Positions 12,158 through 22,657 of a stretch of DNA of 64,000 bases are shown here, in pieces. A program made the translations under genes and the position numbers. The stretch is taken from the NCBI RefSeq assembly GCF_003286085.1, contig NW_020825332.1, forward strand, positions 1,545,001 to 1,609,000. The letters are read 5' to 3'. The notes below the pieces were generated by a model. It had not been told where the DNA came from, searched no databases, and worked only from the letters and a program-made list of their open reading frames with translations. The number at the start of each line of letters is the position of its first letter. The first letter of the stretch is position 1. The stretch comes from Drosophila persimilis. Lineage: Eukaryota > Arthropoda > Insecta > Diptera > Drosophilidae.

Positions 12158-12450
12158 TTGCTAAAACTCTTGCGACGATCCCCGAAAATAGGTCTTTCTT
12201 CCTCTTTTTTTCACTACACACTACAAAATAAATAAATAAATAGATAAACATAGATGGTTAAACATTAGAAGGGGGGGTGGCATGGGGGGAGTGGAGATTA
12301 GACAACTACTTGATTATGCTCTTCCTGGAGCCTAGGAGAAGGGCAAGAGAGCGGCAGACGAGCACACGGTTCGGCGCTGTTAATACGTTAGAGGAGGGGT
12401 AGTGGGATTTCGAGTTGGAGGCAGGGGCGGAATCATGCGACTTATGTATA

Positions 12451-13016
12451 CTAGGGCGCCACAACCATGGGCTGCCAGGCATTGTCATTGGCAAAGCCCT
12501 GCCGGCCGCCACCCAAACCAGCACCAGCACCACCGAGACCACCCACCACGCCACCAGCGCCACCAGCGCCACCAGCACCACCAGCACCAAAGCCCATGCG
12601 ACGCTCATGGGAGGTTGTGGGAATCGGAATGGGATGCTGAAAGACTCCAGTGGCCATGCCAGTGCCAGTGCCTGTGCCCATGCCGATGCCGATGCCCATG
12701 CCCGCAGCTGGACGGACACGCTGCTCCATCAGACGTGACTCCTCCATATCGTAGTCTCCTAGTCCTAATCCTAATCCTCCGGGAGTCACTGCCAATGTCT
12801 GCTCTGCCCTCCTGCTGCTCTTCTCGAAGAAGTCTATGATGGGATGGTAGTTGTAGTTGATGCGCTTGGTGCCGTTACTTGGCCCAGCCGAGGCACCATC
12901 GACGCTGCTGCTACTCCCGCCGCTGCTCGTGTAAATGGAGTTCACATGGTAGACGGAGGCCGGCGGCTGTGGTAGTGGCGTCGACTGATGTTGCTGCTGG
13001 TGGCCCTGCTGTTGCC

Positions 13017-13047
<31 letters not shown>

Positions 13048-16000
13048 TGTGGTGCGCTCGGTCGGAAGAGGCGACGCTGGCTGGCTGGCTGCCACTGAGA
13101 TTGGGATTGGTGCGACTGCCAGGGGCGTGGTCGCTGGGGGTGCATAGAAGCGGGGTCGCGACTTCCCACCACTGCCACCGCCCCCGCCCCCACCGAGGTG
13201 GTGGTTACGCTGGTTGAAGGCAGGCTGAGATGTCGCAGCTGTTGAGGATGCAGCAGGGAATGCTGCGGCGGCTGCGGCGGCTGCTTGATGGGCATGGGTG
13301 GCATGATGGGCACTGGAGCCACTGGAATGGGAGCCGATGATGGCAGCGGTTCCTGTTCGGGCTGGTAGGCTTGTGGTCTGTGGTAAGCGAAGCCGGACTC
13401 CTCCAGCGGACGATGCAGATGATGCAGATGATGATGCTGCTGCTGAAGTTGCGGCGGTTGCGGCGGCTGCTGTGTTGGGGTGGGTGGAGGTATAAATACG
13501 CTTGCGATTGATGGGCAGACGCTGGATGGGCTTCTCCCCAGCACTGAGCACTGGGCCAGCAAATGGGTTTACGTTTACCTCTTGGTCGGTGTGCATCTCA
13601 CTTGGCGCCAAATCCAAGTCCACTCGCGCCTCATTCTGCTGCTGCTGCTGCTGCTGCTGATGCTGATGCGGCCGGCGTCGGCTCACCTGGCTGTAATATT
13701 TCTTCGAGCTAGCACCGGCTCCACCCTTGTGGTTGTGGTGGCTACTCTTGTAGCCACTGCCAATGCCACCGTACCGTTGATCCTCCTCGACATCGTCATC
13801 GGGCGGACTCAGATACGGGCCCACGCTGGTCGAGGCGCGCATCTTCTTGCTGCCGGCATACAGTTCGTTGGTGTCGCGCCCGTTGAAGGTCGGATAGCGC
13901 AGGCCCAGACCCAGCTCATCCTCCTCGCTGTCGTCGGCATAGTCCAGGTCCTCCTCATTGATGGTGCTGTAGCCATTCGAGCCGACACTCTCCGGCTTAA
14001 AGTTGGCCAGCGGCGAGTAGTCCTTGGCCTGGATGGAGGACAGCGGCGGGAACTGCTGACGATAGCCATCCACCTGGCAGGAGCAGCAGGTGGGCACCTT
14101 GAAGATGTCCACATGCAGGCCCCGCACCTTGTCCCAGCTGAGCAGGCGATGGTAGTTGTAGACCTGCGAACAGTGCGAGCGGTATGTCTGCGCCAAGTAC
14201 GAGCAGCTCTCCCCAGGATTGCTGCAGGGAGAAGAGTGTTGAGATGGGAGTCTCCACTGATACATACACAGTTCCTTCCAGCTTACCTGCACTTCTCCAG
14301 TCTCAGTGTTTGGGTGTGCTGGCCCGTGTTCACGATGTACTTCCACTCCCCGGAAGCGGACTTGGCCTTCTGCGGTCGGGCATAACGCACCACGCTCAGG
14401 CACATGCCGCCGGCACTGTTGCCCTCGTCCTCCCGCCTGTTCGGAGACCAGAAAGAGATTAATACCATTAGAGAGCTCTCGGAGACGCCACTTACCGCTT
14501 CTTCGTGAGGCTGAAGTCATCGAAATCCTCGCTAAACTCCAGATTGTTGTTGGGTTTGTCGTAGAACTCGGCCAGAAGAGCGGACATGGCGTTCTTGTGC
14601 CGCCGTATGCTGCCCATGATCTGTTCGCTGTTGGAATTTTTGGTTTTTTATAAGAATTTATCTGCAGATACCATCGAACCGACCCGCACCGAACCGTAAC
14701 CGTAAACGTAAACGTAAGCATAAGTGCATAAGGGATCATATTCAGGCGTGGGGGGAGTTCCATAAATTATTGTTTTTATTTTGTTTTAGACTAAAATATT
14801 CACTAAACTAAAGACTAAGAGTAGGACCTTGACCAGGATCGGCACCGAGCACCAACTAGCTACAGGGATCGGATCTTACAGCGGATAGTCATCGGTGCGG
14901 ATGCACATGTTGCTGGTGAAGCGTTCGCATTTCCGTTGCGCCACCGCCGGCGGCACCACCAGTGGCTTGTGGGAGCTGGCCGAGGTCTTGGGCCTGCCCC
15001 GAGACCCGCTCTGTACCCTCTTTCGTTTGACGGGCGCCGCCGACTTCTGGCCAGGATGTGGCCGCTTGCCCAGACGGTACCGCGGACCGGCAATCAGTTC
15101 TTCTGGATTCGGCAGTGGCTCCTCCGGCAACGGCTCCTCGGCACTGTTTCGCTGCAGATCCAAGCGCTCGTCGGCGTTCAGGGGAATCACGTCCGTGCCA
15201 TTGAGACCGGCAAACGCGAGATCCTCGATCTCCACGTAGGACTGATTATTGGCGCCGCTGCTGGGCTGCTGAAAGGAGGTCGTGTTCAGGCGGATGGTGC
15301 GTCCTGCTATGCCCCCCAGGAGCTGTTGCTCTGTCACCGAAATGGGCACGGAGCGGGTCAGTTTGTGGACAAACTCATTGGCCGATCGTCGCACCCTGCT
15401 CCTTGCATCCTTGCTCGAGGAGTTCCTCTTCATGTCCGCCGACTGCAGGGCCTCATTGATCATCTGCGGATCGAGCACATCGGATTGCATCTCTTCGAAG
15501 AAGTCCTCCAAAGAGGCGGCATCCTCTGTGGGTGCGGCACTGACATCGATGGTGCCCACATGATCATCCTGCTCGGACTCCTCCACCGTCAGCTGATCCT
15601 GCCTGCGCTTCAGCGGGGACTCCTCCACAGTCAGCTGATCCTGCTTGCGCTTCACTGGAGCCGTATGAAGGAGTGCTGCCGAAGCCAGGTCGGAGCCCAG
15701 ATTGAGATACTTGCGGGTGGAGCTCTTCACCAGATTGGCCAGATCGTAGACAATGGGCAGAATGAGCTTCTTGTCATTGCCAAACATCATGCGGACCTTC
15801 AAAGATAAACGAAAGCAGAGATGGTAGAGGGGGACTTTCATGGGGAATGGGGAAGCGGTTTACCAACCTGTTCTAATCTCAGATCGTGTCCCTGTTTGGC
15901 ATTCATCTGGGCCGAGATGAGAGCCGAGAGAGCCAATCGCTGCTGGGAGGAGAGCACCCGGAGAATGGGCATCACCTCGACGAACTTCTGGCGCAGACCC

Positions 16001-16305
16001 TCGTCGGTGAGGGCTTTCGACAGGGCATTCCGCAGCACCTTTTCGCGCCAGTCGAACTGTGGGATCTGCCTCTCTGGCTCCGGCTCGTCCAGATCCACAC
16101 TGAAGTCCAGCATATTCGACTCTAGCTTCTGTTCGGCCTGCTGCTCCTCCAAGTCGTCCAGCTGCCAGTCGTCCGTGATGGAGGGGTCCTTGGCATCCGC
16201 AAAGTCAAAGTCCAGCAGCTCGTCATCGCTGTGGACGAGGTCCAGGTAGAGCACACAATAGAGCAGGGCCCAGAAGAGGCAGCCAAAGGCGCGGCCAGCT
16301 TTCAT
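12451..16305 (-). CDS. NT1: Neurotrophin 1 (Spatzle-family Toll ligand), 1135 aa, five coding exons
   Basis: Minus-strand coding exons are 15868-16305, 14880-15796, 14496-14627, 14287-14436 and 12451-14221. Donors and acceptors are canonical, all phases agree, and the total is 1136 codons with the stop. A signal peptide covers residues 1-25. An acidic prodomain follows, with several basic cleavage candidates, the best being RSRVRR near 278-283. The Spatzle cystine-knot spans about 436-600. Its cysteines are 436, 444, 508, 545, 552, 563, 591, 592 and 594, and it includes WKYIVNTGQHTQTLRLEKC and the CSC motif after VPTC. Members of this family are processed, form disulphide dimers and bind Toll receptors; NT1 acts as a secreted neurotrophin. 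Beyond the knot lies a tail of about 530 low-complexity residues with Gln, Ala and Gly tracts, which fits NT1 rather than the short-tailed paralogues. The family is certain; the NT1 assignment is from remembered similarity. Confidence 0.93.
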
Positions 16306-16374
16306 TTTTATTTATTTATGTTTTTTTTTCGTGCCTCTGTGGCTCTGCGGCTTTTGTTTCACTCGAATGCCAAA
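16306..16374 (-). other. NT1: Probable NT1 5'UTR segment with splice acceptor
   Basis: Upstream of the ATG at 16305 the minus strand has a pyrimidine-rich TTTGCTTTTCAG ending at 16375. It is a good 3' splice site, so the leader probably continues in an upstream exon and this 69-nt segment is the 5' part of the first coding exon. Confidence 0.5.
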
Positions 16375-18192
16375 CTGAAAAGCAAACGAAAGTTAATGCC
16401 GGGGCGGCGGTCAGTTGCTGTTATTAAGGCACATTTAATTTCCCAAAAACAAAAACAACAACAACAACAAATGACAGTTGGTTAATTGTTTATTTATGAA
16501 CGCCCAGCTCCAACGCCACTCACACGCTTTCAAAATCCACCTCAAGTTATTCTTAGAGTTTTGTGCTTTTGTGTTTTTGTTTTGTTAGAAATGTTGGCTT
16601 TTTGTTGTTGCTGGTTTGGCTTTCCTTTGAAAGTAAAAGTCATTAACATGAGCATAAAAGACTATTATAGATGGAGGGGGAGGGGGAGGGGAGGACAAGC
16701 CATCATCGTCTTGGCCTGGCTATTACAGCAGCCTGACTCTCTGACTCTCTGACTCTTTAGCTATGGCCATGGCTTTTAGGTAATCGCACACACTCAGTCA
16801 TCATCATCTCATCGCTCACTTCGAGACACATTTGCTGACTGCCCAACAAGGCGTGAAGCACCTGGAACCACCTCTATAACTGTTGCTCCGGTTGTTGCCA
16901 CTGATGTTTTCAGCCGCGAGAGGGCAGGGGGCGGTTTATGACTCGTCTTTTGCGGTAATAAGCCACGCTAAAAGGTCGTGTGATTGATATGTTGTGTTGA
17001 GGGGGGCTTCATCATTTGAATAAAGACATTTCCCTTAACATGTAAGCTTGAGCTTGTGCTTTAGTTTTCTCTTCTTGTCTCAATGCAAATATCTACGATG
17101 GAAAGTCTTTCTTCTTTCCATAGGCCATAGCTGACTACTCCCAAGCGGAAAAACGGTCTTCCAGCTCCTGCAGCTGCATCGATGGCTGCTGGATAGATGC
17201 TGGAGGTGCTGTGACCTTTTGTGCAGATGAAAAGTGAAAATTCGGCACTGCCAATGCCACTGCCACTGCCACAACCGCAGCAGTTGACAGTTTAGAAAAG
17301 GCAGCCAAGGCCAGACCACAGCCAGCATTTGGAAACTTGTGACGGCAGACGTGGGTTAAAAGATTGGCGAGAGATTCGTTTGTTTTTCAGGCTTTGTCTG
17401 GGCCCAAGATGCAGGCACCCAAGCACCCAAGCAGCCAGGAGGCAGGCAGTCAAGCCAAACAAATAATTGAATGAAATGATGCGCAAAACTTGTGGCACGA
17501 ACGTGAGGATGCTGCCGTTTAATTTATTTCGCACACCTGCACAGAGAAGGCCCATCATCGGGCGCTCTGCTAATGGAGGAGGCGCGCGCGAGGAGGCGAG
17601 CGAGCGCTTCTGGTTTTCGGTGTACAGCCTTTGCATACGGCCCATGGCTGGGAAAGTGCTGCGATGCGATAAATCAAATTAAGCCAATAAGTCGCCGCTT
17701 TGTTCCCATATATGTACGATGTGTACGAACAAATGGCGGCCATTATTTCGCCGTTCCCAGGCATCGCATCCCAGCAATTTGGCGTGGGTGCTTCTTCGCC
17801 AAGAAAGTAAGTACAAATTGTAAATGCCAATGGAATGGCAGCTTCAATGGGAATTAGCTAAGAGTGGGAGTTGAAGATGAAGATGCTGCTGCGGCTGCTG
17901 CGGCTGTTGGGGCTGGTGCAGCTGCAACTCGTACGTTGCATGCCATTTCTCTTCTGCGAATTCTTTGGGCCACATTAATTAGGCTGTAATTTGCGTGCGT
18001 TTGCTCAGACAAACGAAACGGGGCCAGAAAGCAGCCACAGAAAGAGTAAGCCACAACAAAAATTGAAGAAAACGAATTAAAGCGCAGCAAATGGCAGGCA
18101 GAAGCAACGCAAGAAAGTCGTCGCACTGACAATCTCCAAGAGAATCCTACACTAAGCAGACTCTAAGCAGAACTAGGTGCTAACCGACTAAC

Positions 18193-19015
18193 CTAGTAAG
18201 CGAACCCGCTGAACCACTAACCAGAGACGCGTCGGGCCACCGCCAACCGAACACCGCCAACGAAGCCAATCAAGAATCAATATCTACTGCGATCTGATCT
18301 GTCATCACAATCGAAACCGATTTGGCGGGGCCCTAAACGAAAGACTTAAGACACAAACCTCAGCGGCAGGCACACGTACACGCACGCGCACACGCACACA
18401 GTCACTCCCATTAATAAACACACACGCACACACCATACGCCTTAAACAGCTCGGTCGGACTGACACAATTTCCTCGGGCGTAAAGAATAAAAAGAATTCA
18501 AATTTTTGTGCGTCGCTGGTCGGTCGGTCTGTGGAGTGTTTTTTTTTTTGTATTTTTACCATTTAGAAAGTTGTTTCCATTTCACATATTTGGCTAAAAC
18601 ACACACACACATACGCACAAAAAGAAAATAATAAAAAAAAGAAATAAACGTATTTTAAAATTCGAATTTCGATTTTGTTCCGTTTTCTTCTCTTTTCGAT
18701 TTTATGATTAATTTATAAAGCAAGAGACTGAGCCTCAAGAAATCACCTCAGATTGGGTCCACTCCTGTTCTGGTCCACTCTCTGCCGCCTCACACTGCTC
18801 TGATCGCCTCCGATTCTCCTGCTGCTATTTCCTGTTGCAAGCGCCAGAACCACTGTTTTTACTCCACTTAAAAAAAAATAATTTTCACTTTTCTATGGAT
18901 TTGCTCTTCCGTTTCGCTGATTTTCGGTTCGAATGCTGCTGATTTTTTTCACACTTTTCACAGGCGCCTTAATTAACAGATTTTCTACTTTGCCACACTT
19001 CTTGACGGCTGATGT
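18193..19015 (-). other. NT1: Probable NT1 untranslated first exon
   Basis: The minus strand here has the texture of a fly 5' leader: A-rich, with GTGAAAA and AACAGGAAA runs and no long open frame. It begins near a TCAGACATCAG initiator-like sequence at about 19017. A donor-like AG followed by GTTAGT ends it at 18193. Splicing to 16374 would remove about 1.8 kb. This is inference from composition and sites only; an alternative donor near 18560 is possible. Confidence 0.35.
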
Positions 19016-19429
19016 CTGATGGCTGCTCGGCATTCACCTTCTTCGCTTGGGCTGGTTTACGGCCTGGCCTGCTTCTTCCGCTTGCTATGTCTTAGCGCTT
19101 TCAACACTCGCCGCAGACTGATATTGCTGACTGCTGCCTGCTGCCTGCCTCAGCTGCGGCTTTCTGCTGCTGCTGCTGCTGTTGCTGCTTCTGCTGCTGC
19201 CTCTTCTGTGCTGCTGCCTCGCTTCTGCTGCTGCTGGCCATGCTGCCAGCTCTGTGAACGTTCTGGACCGGGACAGGGACGTGTTTTGTGCATTGAAAAT
19301 GTCTTTCGGCTAATTGCTTTTCTTTCTGCAGGTTCGCAGCAGTTCATTGAACCGTTAGCTGGCTTCGATTTGCATTTCTCTGGCATAGGTGCGGGTATTA
19401 TGCGGAAACTAAACCGATCCATCAGGTAG

Positions 19430-22080
19430 CCAAATACTCACTCGCCAAGTTCGTGTCTTAAGTCATTTGTTTTATTTTTGGCAAACCATTCGGAGTGGGT
19501 CAGGAAGCAAATGGCCGTAAACGGAAGCAGGCAAAAATTTATGTATTTAAACGGCTTTCTATTGGCTTCATTAGCCGTGGCCAAAACATTTTGGCCACTT
19601 CACGGAGCAGCCCACTAAACCGTCCGGGGGTCAAGGAAAATTAATTTCACAGCCAACGGCAGGCAGGCAGGCAGGCACTTTCGTTTTCCAAAAGCTCTCG
19701 GCCCTCGATGGCAGCTTTGGGCAGGCTGTTAGCGCCTCCGCCTTTTGGTCAGAGGCGCCACAGCTTGCACAGTGGCACAAGCACACACGAAACATTAAAG
19801 GAGAATGTGAAAACAAAAGAAAACTGGGCAAACATTTCCTACGGAGATTGTATGCCACTGTCCTTTCTGCCACTGCCACTGCGGCCAGTGCCTCTGCGTC
19901 AAGTAATGGCCATTGTCGTTTCGCTGTTGTGCGCTTTATTGTTATTTCTTCATCATTGGTTTAAAGTTATTAACCATCCAGCAGCAACGTGCTGCAGGGC
20001 AGGCAGGTTCCAACTGTGGCACTTTCAATTGCCACTTTGTGGAGAGCATTTTCTTCACACTTTCGTTGGTAATCACAGCGCCAAAACGGCTTTGGCTTTG
20101 GCTCGGATTTTCATTTCACACGCAATGCGTTCCAGTCTTAAACGCATTTTATCTTAATGTCCATTTGGAGGCATTACCGCATCGTTGGCCGTGTGCTTTA
20201 TTGCAGCGTCATCAATCAGTCGACTGGGGGGGGGCCGGTCCGCGTCCAAACTGTCGCTTCCAGCTGCACCCAGCCTCCACTTCTCCCCACTCACCGTTTT
20301 TGCATACGAGCATAGATCTTTCCGCCATCGGCTCCGACCGCATGCATTTGGCTAATTTGCACATTACATTTTTTATTTTTATTTCCCCTGCGCTGTAGGT
20401 GTTCCGGTTGAGGAGTGGACACACTGACCACCGCGGAGTGGTTGACCTCTTGTCCATCCCATTAGATTGGGTAAGCAAAAGAACTTTGACATTGAAAAAG
20501 ATGTGCTTTGTTTTCCCACCACATTATGCAGTTTAGTATGACACCAGTATTCCAAATATGGACTAATACGGAGGTGTTTATGCGTGAATACACGTTTTAA
20601 ACTGGAGCCCATAAAAACCCACTCCAGTTTTCCCAGCTCATCAAGGTTTTCTTTTAGATATTCGAATTTGAATGCCTTCGATGTGGATGAGATATGCTAA
20701 AGATGCTGAACAAGCCTTTATGCTGAAAAATACTTGAAAAATATACCAAACTATGCATCATTCTATACCTTTGAAGTCCAATACTGAATAGTGCTTACGA
20801 TGTTTCAAATTTACACCCCAAATGATCATCGCAGTTAGGCATTCAGTTTGTATATTTTCCTACCCAATAAAATAATATCCCCAAAAAGTTAAATTTTGGA
20901 ATGCTTCTGCCTCTTTAAGCATGTCTTTGCATTGTGAAACTTTAAAAAAACCGCGCACTCCATTGAAATCTTTTGAGTGAACCGAACGAAAACTTGCAGC
21001 AGACTTGCCGGATGTATGGAAACAGTAGAAAACTTAACAGACCAATGTTGCCAGATTTTTGTATAAATATAAAACAAACCAACCATACAGTATATATAGA
21101 TTCAAACCCAAGGTTCGGCTCTGGGAGTTCCCAGTTCGACCAAAGACAATGTAAATAGTAAGAGACGCCCATACGTTTCTGTGGTAGAAGAGCAACGAGC
21201 TCTCAGGCCTTTTTGGCATTGCCTGACTGCCGTCGAAATATACCCTTTTCTTTAGTATTATGACACTTTTTGAAGACGCTTGCCCCACACTAACAAAAAA
21301 GTGTTATTTAAAATAACTTATTTTGTATAACATTTAGATACTTATTTAATGTAAAATGTAGAATATACTAATATATATGTAAACAACCATAATATATTTC
21401 ATAATCTTCTTTACACTAGAATAATTATCCATGAGGAGGTATTCAACGTACGACGTGCGACGTGCAACTGCATTTATTCTTTGCACTCGCAGCGCAAAGC
21501 GCTTAAAAATGTGGAATTTTTAATAATAAAGAATGTTTAGTAATTCTATATACTGTATGGTTATAGGATCATTGGCTTATCATTTATTATGTGCAGAATT
21601 TAAAGGCAACGCAATGTTGACAGAGATTTGTCTTTCAAGCTGGTTTTGGGTATTGAAAGCTTCTGAGAGTACCGTTAAAATTGCAATCGGTAAATATATA
21701 TATGTAGATACTAGAGCCCTGAACGAAGAGGTAACCGAATCGAGTCGATGGGATTCGGTATTCGCTTCGTCTCGCTCGCCCAAAAGGAACTCGCCTTTTT
21801 TACCCTCTCAGGGGCAAAAATTTCGGTTTTTTTTCGCGCTCACTCTCCATTTGATTTTCTGATAGAAACACAACATGCTGGGGTTTCGCTTCTCCATCTG
21901 CCTGTACGTCCTGAAGGCAGAATTCGTAACGAACGAAAGAGGCATGAGTATAGCCATGATTTTATGAACACTTTGGCTTCAAGCAGGGCTCTAATCAGGG
22001 CTCCAATAGGCAGCTGATCATTTGAATTGAATTTGAAGAAAAAAACATACGACAACTGGTGTAATAATCATAATTATATT
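19430..22080. other. Intergenic stretch between NT1 and Tie
   Basis: No gene is supported. CTG/CAG codon-like runs occur near 19150-19240, an AT-rich region near 20650-20900, and a small element with inverted ends at 21712-21993, listed separately. Confidence 0.5.
21712..21993. mobile_element. Possible hAT-type MITE remnant with inverted ends
   Basis: The left end is TAGAGCCCTG at 21712-21721 and the right end is its exact reverse complement at 21984-21993. The 282-bp interval has no transposase. TAGAGCCCTG-like termini are typical of hAT elements, which make 8-bp target duplications. I do not see matching 8-bp flanks, so this may be old or coincidental. Confidence 0.3.
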
Positions 22081-22095
22081 TCGTGTTTAATTAAT

Positions 22096-22101
22096 TTATT
22101 T
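22096..22101 (-). terminator. Tie: Likely Tie poly(A) signal
   Basis: AATAAA on the minus strand, about 560 nt past the Tie stop codon. It lies in a strongly AT-rich stretch that looks like the end of a 3'UTR. Confidence 0.45.
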
Positions 22102-22657
22102 GTACAATTCTATAGCTATAATATATGTATAATTTTATAAAAAAAAAAAAACTACACAGTTCCTATGCGATGGACGCCTAATAACGAAACATATTACACA
22201 ACTGATGGGAGTTCTAAGGTTCTTTCCTCTCTTGGGGTGCAGTCTAACGATAACGGTAATAGCTCAACTTGAAGATGGGATTTTTTAGATACAGACTAGA
22301 AGAACTAAGTGACGAATACTCTCGCATTAAACTAGGCATAGGTAGCAGCGCCATTCATTAATCATAAATCTTAAACTTTTCAAAAAAAAAATACATATAT
22401 ATTTACAATGAAAGAAACTCTCCGGAAATGGAAAGGAAATGGGTGATCAAATATATATAGGTACTCGTAAAATACAAATAATACTGCTCGGACAAGCACG
22501 CCAAAAATTAAGAGAATTTTGAATCGATTAAGGGACAGAGAGATAGAGATGTGGTGGTGCCGGTGGACGAGTTGTGGGATGAGATGAGATGATGCTGGTG
22601 GGGGGGGTGGGGGATGTACTTTTGGGAATGCTGGAGGATGGGGTGATTCAGTCAGCG

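Noticed and set aside
13480..14385. 301-aa plus-strand open frame opposite NT1
   Set aside because: It crosses NT1 exon and intron boundaries on the other strand and has no recognisable domain. The minus-strand reading encodes the cystine knot.
19019..19429. 136-aa plus-strand ORF with Leu/Ala/Cys runs
   Set aside because: It is driven by a CTG repeat near 19150-19240 and lies antisense to the probable NT1 promoter.
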